The position numbers and the translations under genes are program-made. From contig JAEOAD010000015.1 in NCBI GenBank assembly GCA_036365145.1, positions 1,674,001 through 1,738,000 of the forward strand: DNA of 64,000 nt, in the 5' to 3' direction. The stretch comes from Orientallactaga sibirica (taxonomy: Eukaryota > Chordata > Mammalia > Rodentia > Dipodidae). Under the pieces are notes generated by a model, which was not told where the DNA came from, made no database searches, and saw only the letters and a program-made list of their open reading frames with translations. Below, one piece after another: positions 51,401 to 64,000 of the stretch; position 1 is the first letter of the stretch, and each line of letters begins with the position of its first letter.

Positions 51401-54400
51401 TCAGGTAAAGGACAACACTTGCATTGTACTGAGGGAACTTCCATTCCATAGGTAAAAGTAAACACCTCCATGACACAGAGGGATGATACATTCTTTATGT
51501 AAAGGTCAACATTTGTATTGCACACAGGGAACATCCATTCCTTAGGTAAAGGTAAACACCTGATTTGCACAGAGTGGTCATCCATTCCTTAGGTTAAGGT
51601 AAACACCTGCATTGAATTGAGGGATCATCCCTTCCTTAGATAAAGGTATACACCTGCATTGAACAGAGGGATCGTCCATTCCTTAGGTAAACGTCAACAC
51701 CTGCATTGTGCAGGGGGATCATCCATTCCTTAGGTATAGCACAACACCTGCATTGGACAGAGGGATCATCCATTCCTTAAGTAAAGATCAACACCTGCAT
51801 TGAACAGAGTGATCATCCATACCTTATGTAAAGGTAAACAACTGCATTGCACACAGGGAACATCCATTCCTTAGGTAATAATAAACACATGCAATGCACA
51901 GAGGGATAATCAATTCCAAAGGTAAATGTAAACACCTACAATGCAGAGAGGGATCGTCTATTCCTTAGGTAAGTGTATACACCTGCATTGCACCAGAGGA
52001 TCATCCATTCATTAAGTAAAGGTAGAAACCTCGTTTTAACAGAGGGATCATCCTTTTTAAAGTAAACATAGACACCTGCGTTGAACAGAGGGATCATCCA
52101 TTACTTAGGGAACAATAAACACCTGCATTGCACACAGGGATCATCCATTCCTTAGGTAATGGTCAACACATGAGTACCACACAGGGATCATCCATTCCTT
52201 AGGTAAAGGTCAACACCTGGCTGGCCCAGAGGGATCATCCATTCCGTATGTAAAGGTAAAAACCTGCAAAGCAACAGAGTACCTCCATTCCTTTGTAAAG
52301 GTAAACACCAGCATTGAACAGAGGGGTCGTTCATTCCTCAGGTAATAGTATACACCTGCAATGCACAGAGGGATCATCCATTCCTAAGATAAATATAAAC
52401 ACCTGCAATGCACAGACGGATCATCCATTTTCTCAGGTCATGCTAAAATCCTGCAGTGCACAGAGGGATCATCCGTTCCTTAGGAAACTGTAAACAGCTG
52501 CACTGAGAAGAGGAATCATCCATTCCTTAGATAATGGTAAGCACCTGCATTGAACAAAGGGATCATCTATTCCTTAGGTAAAGATCAACACCTGCATTGC
52601 ATAGAGGTATCATATCATTACTTAGGTAAAGGTTAGCACATGCATAGCACAGAGGGATCATCCATTCCTTAGGGAATGGTAAACACCTGTATTGTACAGA
52701 GGGATTATCCATTCCGTAGATAATGGTAAACACCTACATTGCACAGAGGGATCTTCCATTCCTTCAGTAAAGGTAGAAACCTGCGTTGAATAGAACGATC
52801 ATGCTTCTTTAGGTAAAGGTAAACACCTGCATTGAACAGAGGGATCATCTGTTTCTTAGATAACTGTAAACTCCTGCATTGAACATAGGGATAATCTATT
52901 CCTTAGGTAAAGATCAACATCTGCATTGCACAGAGGGATCATCCCATTCCTTAGGTACAGGTCAACACCTGCATTGCACAGAGGGTTTCATCCATTCCTT
53001 AGGTAAAGGTCAACACCTGCATTGAACAGATGGGTCATCCATTCCTGAGGTCCGGATAAACACCTGGATTTACCAGAGAAATCTTCAATTCCTTAGGTAA
53101 TAATTAACACCTGCAATTCACAGACGTATCATCCATTCCTTAGTTAAACGAAGAAAACTGTGTTGAACAAAGGGATCATCCATTCCTTAGGTAAAGGTAA
53201 ACACCTGCATTGAACAGAGGGGTAATCCATTCCTTAGATAAGGGTAAACACCCGCATTGAACCGAGGGATCATTTATTCCTTAGGTAAAGTTTAACATCT
53301 GCATTGCACAGAGGTATCACCACATTCCTTAGGTAAAGGTAAACACCTGCATTTCACAGTCGGATCATCCATTCCTTAGGTAAATATAAACACCTGCATT
53401 ACACAGAGGAATCATTCATTCCTTAGTAACTGTGAACACCTGCATTGAACAGATGGATCATCCATTTCTTAGATAATGGTTAACTCCTGCATTGAACAGA
53501 GGGCTGATCTATTCCTTAGGTAATGATTAACACCTGCATTGCACAGAGAGATCATCCCATTCCTTAGGTAAAGGTAAACACCTGCATTGCACAGAGGGTA
53601 CATACATTCCTTAGGTATAGGTAAACACCTGCATTGCACGTAGGGATCTTCCATTCCTTAGGTAAACGTCAACACCTACCTGCCAGGAGGGATCGTCCAT
53701 CCCTTATGTAAAGGTAAACACGTGAATTGCACACAGGGAAAAACCATTCCTTTGGTAAAGGTAAACACTTGCATTGAACAGAGAGATCGTCCATTCCTTA
53801 GGTAAAGTTAAACACATGCATTTATCAGAGGGATTTTCCATTCCTTAAGTAATAGTAAATACCTGCAATGCACAGAAGGATCATCCATTCCTTAGGTAAA
53901 GGTAAACACCTGCAATGCACAGAGGAGTCATCCATCCCTTATGTAAAGGTAGAAACCTGTGTTGAACTGAGGGATCATACTTCTTTGGCCAAAGTAAACA
54001 CCTGCGTTGAACAAAGATATCATCCAATCCTTAGGTAAAGGTAAAAACCTGCATTGAAGAGAGGGACCATCCATTCCTTAGATAAAGGTAAACACCTGCA
54101 TTTCACAGAGGGATCATCCCATTACTTAGGTAAATTTAAACACATGCATTGCACAGAGTGATCATCCATTCCTTAGGTAAAAGTAAACACCTGATTTGCA
54201 GAGTGATCATCCATTCCTTAGGTTAAGGTAAACACCTGAATTGAACAGAGGGACATCCCTTCCTTCGATAACGGTAAACACCTGCATTGCACAGAGGGAT
54301 CATCCATTCCTTAGGTAAATGTAAACATCTACATTGTACAGAGGGATCACCAATTCTTTAGGTACAGGTAAACACCTCCAATACACAGAGGGATCATCCA

Positions 54401-57400
54401 TTCCTTAATGAAAAGTAGAAACCTGTGTTGAACAGAGGGATCACCCCTCTTTAGGTAAAGGTTTTGAACAGAGGTATCATTAATTCCTTAGATAACAGTA
54501 CATGCCTGCATTGAACAGAAGATTCATCCATAACTGAGATAATGGTAAAAACCTGCATTGAACAATGTGATAAACTATTCCTTAGGTAAAGATCAGCACC
54601 TGCATTGCACAGAGGAATCATCCTATCCTTAGGTAAGTTCAACACCTGCATTGAACAGATGTGTCATTCATTCCTTAGGTAAAGGTAAACACCTGCCTGT
54701 CGAAGAGGGATCATCCCTTCCTTATGGAAAGCTAAACACCTTAATTGCACACAGTAAACACCAGTTTCTTCGGTAAAGGTAAACCCCTGCATTGAACAGA
54801 GGGATCTTCCATTCCTTAGGTAATAGTAAACACATGCAACGCACAGAGGGATCATCTATTCCTAAATTAAATATAAACACCTGCAATGCACAGAGCAATC
54901 ATCCATTCCATAGGTAAAGCTCAACACCTGCCTGGCCCAGAGGGATCATCCATTCCTTATGTGAAGTTAAACACCTGCATTAACACAGGGAACATCCATT
55001 ACTTTGGTAAAGGTAAACACCTCCATTGTACAGATGGATCATCCATTCCTTAGGTAAAGGTAAACACCTGCATTGAACAGAGGGATCTTCCATTCCATAG
55101 GTAACAGTAAACACCTGCAATGCACAGAGGGATCATCCCTTCCTCAGGTAAGGGTAAACAGCTGCATAGCACAGAGGGATCATCCATTTTGTAGGTAACT
55201 GTAAACACCTTCAATGACCAGAGGGATCACACATTCCTTAGATAAGAGTAAACACAGTCATTTAACAGAGGGATCATCCATTCCTTAGGTAAAGGTAAAA
55301 CCCTGCATTGAACAGACGTTTCATGTATTCCTTAGGTAAAGTCAACATATTCATTGCACATAGGGATCATCCATTCCTTAGGTAAAGGTCAACACCTGCA
55401 TTGTACAGAGCGATCATCCATTCCTTAGGTATAGGACACCACCTGCATTGCACACAGGGATCATCCATTCCTTAAGTAATGATCAACACCTGAATTGAAC
55501 AGAGGTATCATCCATTCCTTAGGTAAAGGTCAACAACTGCATTGAAAGAGGGATGATCAATTCCTTACGTAAAGGTCAACACCTGACTGGCCCAGAGAGA
55601 TCATCCATACCTTATGTAACGGTAATCACCTGCATTGCGCACAGGGAACATCCATTCATTAGGTAATAGAAAACACTTGCAATACACAGGGGGGTCATCA
55701 ATTCCTAAGGTAAATGTAAACACCTACAATGCACAGCGGAATCGTCTATTCCTTAGGTAAGGGTATACACCTGCATTGCACTGGGGCATAATCCATTCCT
55801 TAAGTAAGGGTAGAAATGGGGTTTGAAGAGATGGATCATCCTTCTTTAGGTAAATGTGGACACCTGCATTGAACAGAGGGATCATGTAATCCTTAGGTAA
55901 AGATGAACACCTGCATTGCACAGAGGGATCATCCGTTTCTCATGTAAAGGTAAAAACCTGCATTGCACACAGAGAACATCCATTTCTTTTGTAAAGGTAA
56001 ACACCAGCATTAAACACAGGGATCTTTCATTCCTTAGGTAATAGTAAACACCTGCAATGCACAGGGGGATAATCCACTCCTTAGGAAGGGTAAACACCTG
56101 CATTGCACAGAGGGATCTTCCATTCCATAGGTAATAGTAAACACCCTCATTGAACAGAGGGATCATCCATTCCTTAGGTAAAAGTAAACACCTGGATTGA
56201 ACAGAGGTGTCATGTATTCCTTAGGTAAAGGTCAACATATTCATTGCACAGAGGGATCATCCATTCCTTAGATAATGAGAAACACCTGCATTGAACAGAA
56301 GGATCATCCATACGTTAGGTAACTGTAAACAACTGCATTGAACAGAGGGATAATCCATTCCTATGGTAACGGTAAACACCTGCATTGAACATAGAGATCA
56401 TCTATTCCTTAGGTATAGATGAACACCTGCATTGCAGAGAATCATCCTTTCCTTAGGTAAAGGTAAACACCTGCATTGTACAGAGGGATCATCCATTCCT
56501 TAGATAAGGGTAAGCACCTGCATTGAACAGAGGAATCATCTTTTCCTTAGGTAAAGATCAACACCTGCATTGCACAGAGGGATCATCCATTCCTTAGGTA
56601 ATGGTAAACACCTGCATTGCACAGAGGGATCATCCATTCCTTAGATAACTGTAAACACCTGCAATGAACAGAGGGATCATCCATTTCTTAGGTAATGGTA
56701 AACACCTGCATTGCACAGAGGGATCATCAATTCCGTAGGTAAAGGTCAACACCTGCCTGGTCGAGAGGGATCATCCATTCCTTATGTAAAGGTAAACACC
56801 TGCATTGCACACAGAGAACATCCATTCCTTTGGTAAAGGTAAACACCTGCATTTAACAGAGGGATAATCCATTCCTTAGGTAACGGTAAACACCTGCATT
56901 GAACAGAGGTGTCATATATGCCTTAGGTAAAGGTCAACATATTCATTGCACAGAGGGATCATCCATTCCTTAGGCAAAGTTCAGCACCTGCATTGCACAG
57001 AGGGATCATCCATTCCTTAGGTATAGGACCACACCTGCAATGCAAAGAGGGATCATCCATTCCTTAAGTAATCATCAACACCTGCATTGAACAAAGGGAT
57101 CATCCATTGCTTAGGTAAAGGTCAACAACTGACTGGCCCAGAGGGATCATCCTTACCTTATGTAAAGGTAAACACCTGCATTGCACACAGGGAACATCCA
57201 TTACTTACGTAATAGTAAACACCTGCAATGCACAGAGAGATCGTCTATTCGTTAGGTAAGGGTATACACTTGCTTTGAACCTGGGGATCATCCATTCCTT
57301 AAGTAAAGGTAGAAACCTGGCTGGAAGAGAGGGATCATCCTTCTTTAGTTAAAGGTAGACACCTGTGTTGAACAGAGGGATTATCCATTCCTTAGGTAAC

Positions 57401-60400
57401 ATTAAACATCTGCATTTCACAGAGGGATCATCCATTCCTTAGGTAACGGGAAACATCTGCATTGAACAGAGGGATGATCCATTTGTTAGGTAACTGTAAA
57501 CACCTATATTGAACAGAGGGATCATCCATTCCTTAGATAACGTTAAACACCTGAATTGAAGAGAGGGATCATCCATTCCTTAGGTAATGATCAACACCTG
57601 CATTGCACAGAGTGATCACCCCTTCCTTAGTTTAACCTAAAATCCTGCATTGAACAGAGGGATCATCCATTCCTTAGGTAACTCTAAACAGCTGCATTGA
57701 ACAGAGGGATCATCCATTCCTTAGATTAGGGTAGGCACATGCATTGAACAGAGGGATCATCTATTCCTTAGGTATACATGAACACCTGCATTGCACAGAG
57801 GATCATCCATTCCTTAGGTAAAGGTAAACACCTGCATTGTACAGAGGGATCATCCATTCCTTAGATAAGGGTAGGCACCTGCATTGAACAGAGGGATCAT
57901 CTATTCCTTAGGTAAAGATCAACACCTGCATTGCACAGAGGGATCATATCATTCCTTAGGTAAAGGTAAACACCTGCATTGCACAGAGGGATCATCCATT
58001 TGTTAGGTAATGGTAAACACCTGGATTGCACATTGGGATCATCCATTCCTTAGATAACTGTAAACACCTGCATTGCACAGAGGGATCATCCATTCCTTAG
58101 GTAATGGTCAACACCTGCCTGGCCGAGAAGGATCATCCATTCCTTATGTAAAGGTATACACCTGCATTGCACACAGAGAACATCCATTCCTTTGGTAAAG
58201 GTAAACACCTGCATTCACAGAGGATCATACATACCTTAGGTAAAGGTAAACACCTGCATTGCACAGAATGATCATCCATTCCTTAAGCAATGGTAAATAC
58301 ATGGATTGCACAGAATGATCATCCAATCTTTAGATAACGGTAAACACCTGCATTGAACAGAGGGATCAGCCATTCCATAGGTAATGCTGAACACCTGCAT
58401 TGTACATAGGGATCATCCATTCCTTAGGTAAAGGTCAACACCTGACTGGCCCAGAGGGATCATCCATACCTTATGTAAAGGTAAACACCTGCATTGCACA
58501 CAGGAAACATTCATTCCTTAGGTAAAAGTAAACACCTGCAATGCACAGAGGGATCATCATTTCCGAAAGGAAATGTAAACACCTACAATGCACAGAGGGA
58601 TCGTCTATTCCTTAGATAAAGGTAAACACCTGCAATGCGCAGAGGGATCATCCATTCCTTAGATAATGGTCAACACCTGAATTTCACAGATGGTTCATCC
58701 ATTCCATAGGTAAAGGTCAACACCTGCCTGGCCCAGAGGGATCATCCATGTCTTATGTAAAGTTAAACACCTACATTGCACACAGAGAACATCCATTCAT
58801 TTTGTAAAGGTAAACACCTGCATTGAACAAAGGGATCTTTCATTCCTTAGGTAATAGTAAACACCTGCAATGCACAGAGATGATCATCCATTCCTAGTAC
58901 AAATAAAAACACCTGCAATGTACAGAGTCATCATCCATTCCTTAGGTAAAGCTAAAAACCTGCATTGCACAGAGGGAACATCAATTCCTTAGGTAAATGT
59001 AAACACCTGCATTGAAAAGAGGGGTCATCCATTCCTTAGATAAGGGTAAGCACCTGAATTGAACAGAGGGATCATCTATTCTTTAGGTAAAGATCAAAAC
59101 TTGCATTGCACAAAGGGATAATGCCATTCCGTAGGTAAAGGTAAACACCTGCATTGCACAGAAGGATCATCCATTCCTTAGGTAATGGTAAACCCCTGCG
59201 TTGAAGAGAGGGAACATCTATTCCTTAGGTAAAGATCAACACCTGTATTGCACAGAGGGATCATCGATTCCTTAAGTAAAGTTCAACATCTGCATTACAC
59301 AGAAGGTCATCCATTCCTTAGGTAAAGGACAACACCTGCATTGCACAGAGCGATCTTCCATGCCTTATGTAAAGGTATACACCTGCATTGCACATAAGGA
59401 ACATCCATTATTTTGTAAAGGAAAACACCTGCATTGAACAGAGGGATCTTTCATTCCTTAGGAAATAGTAAACACCTGCAAAGCACAGAGGGATTATCCA
59501 TTCCTAAGACAAATATAAACACCTGCAATGCACAGACGCATCACACATTCCTTATGTAAAGCTAAAAACATGCATTGCACAGAGGGATCATCCATTCCTT
59601 AAGTAACTATAAACACCTGCATTGAACAGAGGGATCATCCATTCCTTAGATAAGGTTAAGCACCTGCATTGAACAGAGGGATCATCTATTCCTTAGGTAA
59701 AGATCCACACCTGCATTGCACAGAGGGATCATCCATTCCTTAGAAAAAGGTTAACACATGCATTGCACAGAGGGATGATCCATTCCTTCAGTAATGGTGA
59801 ACAGATGGATTGCACAGAGGGATCACACATTCTTTAGATAATGGTAAACACCTGCATTGGACAGAGGGATCATCCATTCCTTAAGTAATGGTCAACACCT
59901 GCATTGGACAGAGGGATCATCTATTCCTTAGGTAAAGATCAAAACCTGCAATTCACAGAGGGATCATGCCATTCCTTAGGTAAAGGTAAACACCTGATTT
60001 GCACAGAGTGATCATCCATTCCTTAGGTTAAGGGACACACCTGCATTGAACAGAGGGATCATCCAATCCTTAGATAAGGGTACAAACCTGCATGGAACAG
60101 GGGAATCATCTATTTCTTATATAAAGATCAACACCTTTATTGCACAGAGTGATCATCCATTCCTTAGGTAACTGTATACACCTGCATTGTACAGAGGGAT
60201 CATCCATTCCTTAGGTTAAGGTAAACACATGCATTGAACAGAGGGATCATCCATTCGTTATATAAAGGTAATCACCTGCATTGAAAAGGGGAATCATCTA
60301 TTTCTTAAGTAAAGATCAACAGCTGCATTGCACAGAGGGATCATCCATTCTTTAGATAACGGTAAACACCTGCATTGAACAGAGGGATAATCTATTCCAT

Positions 60401-63400
60401 AGGCCCAGAAGGAACATCCATGTCTTATGTAAAGTTAAGCACCTACAATGCACACAGAGAACATCCATTCCTTTTAAAGGTAAACACGTGCATTGAACAG
60501 GGGGATCATTCATTCCTTAGGTAGTAGTAGACACCTGCAATGCACAGATGGGTCATCCATTCCTTAGGTAAAGCTAAAAACCTGCATTGCACAGATGGAT
60601 CATCCATTCCTTAAGTAATGGTAAACACCTGGATTTCACAGAGTGGTCATAAATTGTTTAGATAATGGTAATCACCTGCATTGAACAGAGGTATCATCCA
60701 TTCCTTACCCAATGATAAACAGCTGCGTTGAAGAGAGGGATCATATATTCCTTAGGAAAAGATCAACACCTGCATTACACAGACGGATCATCGATTCCTT
60801 AAGTAAAGTTCAACATCTGCATTACACACAAGGTCATCCATTCCTTAGGTAAAGACAACACCTGCATTGCTCAGAGGGATGTTCCATTCATTAGGTAAAT
60901 ATAAACACCTCTATTGCACAGAGGAATCATCCTTTCCTTAGGTAAAGTTAAACACCAGCATTGAACATAGGCATCTTCCATTCCTTAGGTAATAATAAAC
61001 ACCTGCAATGCACAGACTGATCATCCATTCCTAATACACATATAAACACCTGCAATATACAGAGGCATCATAAATTCCTTACGTAAAGCTAAAAACATGC
61101 ATTGTACAGAGGGATCATCCATTACTTAGGTAACAGAAAACACCTGCATTGAACAGAGGGGTCATCCATTCCTTGCATAAGGGTAAGCACCTGCATTGAA
61201 CAGAGGGATCCTCTATTCCTTAGGTAAAGATCAAAACCTGCATTGCACAGAGGAATCATGCCATTCCGTAGGTAAAGGTAAACACATGCATTGCACAGAA
61301 GGATCATACATTCCTTAGGTAACTGTCAACACCTGCTATCCCAGAGGGATCATCCATTCCTTATGTAAAGGTAAACACCTGCAATGCACAGAGGGGTCAT
61401 CCATTCCTTAGGTAATAGTAGAAACCTGCGGTGAACAGAGGGATCATCCTTCTTTGACAAAGGTAAACCTCTTCGTTGAACAGAGATATCATCCACTCCT
61501 TAGGTAATAGTAAACACCTGCATTGCACATAAGGATCATTTATTCCTTAGGTAAAGTTTAACACCTGCATTGCACAGAGGGATCATCCCATTCCTTAGGT
61601 AAAGGTAAACACGTGCATTGCACAGAGGGATCATCCATTCCTTAGATAACGGTAAACACCTGGTTTGAACAGGGGAATCATCTACTTCTTAGATAATGTT
61701 CAAAACCTGGATTGCAAAGAGAGTTTATCCATTCCTTAGGTAAATGTCAACACCTGCCTGGCCAAGACAGATCATCCATTACTTATGTGAAGGTAACACC
61801 TGCATTGCACACAGGGAATATCCAATCCTTTGGTAAATGTAAACACCTGCATTGAAAAGAGGGATCTTCCATTCCTTAGGTAATAGTAAACACCTGCAAT
61901 GCACAGAGGGATGATCCATTCCTTAGGTAATGGTAAACACGTATATTGAACACAGGGATCATCCATTCCCTAGGTAAAGGTCAACACCTGACTGGCCCAG
62001 AGGGATCATCCATACCTTATGTAAAGGTAAACACCTGCATTGCACACACGGAACATCCATTCTTAGGTAATAGTAAACACCTGCAACCATATACCATTCC
62101 TAAGGTATATGTAAATGCCTACAATGCACAGAAGGATCCTCTATTCTTTAGGTAAGGGTATACACCTGCATTGCACAGGGGGATCATCCATTCCTTAAGT
62201 AAAGGTAGAAACCTGCATTGAAAAGAGGTATCATCCTTTTTAAGGTAAAGGTAGACTCCTGCGTTGAACAGAGGGATCATCCATACTTAGGGACACTAAA
62301 CACCTGCATTGCACTGAGGAATCATCCATTCCTTAGGTAATGGTAAACACGTGCAGTGATCAGAAGGATCATCCATTCCTAAGATAACAGTAAACACCTG
62401 CCTTGAATAGAGGGATCATCCATTCTTTAGGTAACTATAAACACCTGCATTGAACAGAGGGACCATCCATTCCTAAGATAACGGTAAACATCTGCATTGA
62501 ATAGAGGGATCATCCATTCCTTAGGTAACTGTAAACATCTGCATTGAACAGAGGGATCATCCATTCCTAAGACAAATATTAACACCCTCAATGCACAGAG
62601 GCATCATCCATTCCTTAGGTAAAGCTAAAAACCTACATTGCACACATGAATCATCCTTTCCTTAGGTAACTGTAAACACCTGCATTGAACAGAGGGATCA
62701 TCCAATCCTTAGGTAAATGTAAACACCCACCTTGCACAGAGGGATCATGTATTCCTTAGGTAAAGGTGAACTCTGGCATTGCAGCGAGGGATCACCCAAT
62801 CCTTAGGTAAGTTCAACACCTGCACTGTACAGATGTGTCATTCATTCCTTAGGTAAAGGTCAATGCCTCCCTGTCCAAGAGGGATAATCCCTTCCTTATG
62901 GAAAGCTAAACACCTGCATTGCACACAGTAAACACCGTTTCCTTTGGTAAAGGTAAACACCTGCATTGAACATAGTAATCTTCCATTCCTTAGGTAATAG
63001 TAAACAACTGCAACGCACAGAGGGATCATCCATTCCTAAAGTAAATGTAAACACCTGCAATGCACAGAGCGATCATCCATTCCTTAGGTAAAGGTCAACA
63101 CCTGCCTGGCCCAGAGAGATCATCTATTCATTATGTGAAGTTAAACACCTACACTGAACACAGGGAATGTATATTACATTGGTAAAGGTAAACACCTGCA
63201 TTGTGCAGACGGATCATCCATTCCTTAGGTAAAGGTAAACAGCTGCATTGAATAGAGGGATCTTCCATTCCATAGGTAATAGTAAATATCTGCAATGTCC
63301 AAAGGGATCATCCATTCCTTAGGTAAGTGTAAACACTTGCATTGCACAGAGGGATCATCAATTCCTTAGGTAACTGTAAACACCATCATTGCACAGAGTA

Positions 63401-64000
63401 ATCATCCATTCCTTAGGAAAAGGTCAACACCTGCATTGAACAGAGGGATCATCCATTCCTTAGGTAAAGGTCAACACCTGCATTGCACAGAGGATTACCC
63501 ATTTCGTAGATAAAGGTAAACACCTGCCTGGCCCAGAGGGATCATCCATTCCTTATGTAAAGGTAAAAACCTGCATTGCACACAGAGAACATCCATTCCT
63601 TTTGTAAAGGTAAATACGAGCATTGAACACAGTGATCTTTCCTTCCTTAGGTAATAGTAAACACCTGCAATGCACAGAGGGATCATCTATTCCGTAGATA
63701 ACGGTAGACACCTGCATTGAACCAAAGAATCATCCATTCCTTAGGTAAAGGTCAACACGTGCCTGGCCGAGAGGGATCATCCATTCGTTATGTAAAGGGA
63801 AACACCTGCATTGAACAGAGGTGTCATATATTCCTTAGGTAAAGGTCAACATATTCATTGCACAGGGGGATCATCCATTCCTTAGGTATAGGACAACACC
63901 TGCATTGCACACAGGGATCATCCATTCCTTAAGTAATGATCAACACCTGCATTGAACGGAGGGATCATCCATTCCTTAGGTAAAGTTCAACACCTGCATT
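45471..64000 (+). repeat. 47-bp satellite with higher-order variant blocks, right segment
   Basis: About 394 monomers running off the window edge. The variant block found in 1-23.9 kb returns: CCTGCCTGGCCCAG, CACACAGAGAACATCC, GATCTTTCATTCC and CTAAGACAAATATAAAC monomers in order (for example 54.93, 55.93, 58.73 and 63.52 kb). A pair of near-identical blocks lies at about 45.76-46.00 and 49.61-49.86 kb. Non-integer joins that delete part of a monomer are seen near 54460, 60403 and 62085. The repeated minus-strand frames (54664-54855, 62838-63029 and 63495-63686) sit on the recurrent block and are not genes. No other element was found. Confidence 0.95.

Noticed and set aside
1..64000. CRISPR-like array of regular repeats
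   Set aside because: The 47-bp units are contiguous, with no unique spacers, the host sequence is mammalian, and no cas genes are present.
1..64000. CENP-B boxes marking a centromere
   Set aside because: The consensus monomer has no CpG, so it lacks the CG-containing CENP-B core; a centromeric role is neither shown nor excluded.
1..64000. Telomeric TTAGGG arrays that would place the satellite at a chromosome end
   Set aside because: CCTTAGGTAA appears in each monomer, but there are no TTAGGG tandem runs.

Overview
This window is a piece of a mammalian, almost certainly rodent, genome. It is nearly all one tandem satellite with a 47-bp monomer, and every copy points the same way. About 58 kb of the 64 kb is satellite (roughly 1,240 monomers), and no functional host gene was found. 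The rodent assignment rests on two B2-superfamily SINEs, a LINE-1 with vertebrate-type ORF1 and ORF2, and an ERVL-MaLR retrotransposon. The 3' body of the SINEs resembles, from memory, the Dip SINE of jerboas, so a dipodoid such as Jaculus is the best guess but is not proven.

Layout. 1-2261 satellite; 2262-2534 SINE; 2535-9433 satellite; 9434-9714 second SINE; 9715-23934 satellite rich in variant monomers arranged in higher-order blocks, including a 1.36-kb (29-monomer) tandem duplication at about 18.33-21.05 kb; 23935-27080 LINE-1 with a complete 5' end but no 3' end; 27081-30850 satellite; 30851-32866 complete 2,016-bp MaLR element with two 392-bp LTRs; 32867-33888 satellite; 33889-34022 interior scrap of the same LTR type; 34023-40310 an unusually uniform satellite tract marked by one-base deletions; 40311-64000 divergent satellite again, with the higher-order variant blocks returning from about 45.4 kb.

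Biology. Nothing here forms a gene system. The many 60-96-residue open frames are chance translations of the satellite, mostly on the minus strand. The insertions sit inside a pre-existing array: both SINEs and the MaLR carry target-site duplications made of satellite sequence. The L1 ORFs are damaged, although its endonuclease domain is still an open frame. The points most worth checking are the uniform indel-rich core (recent homogenisation or a poor assembly consensus), the 3'-truncated L1, the integer-multiple duplications that show how the array evolves, and the regular display of forkhead-like, E-box-like and nuclear-receptor-like motifs by the monomer. No undescribed coding system was found.
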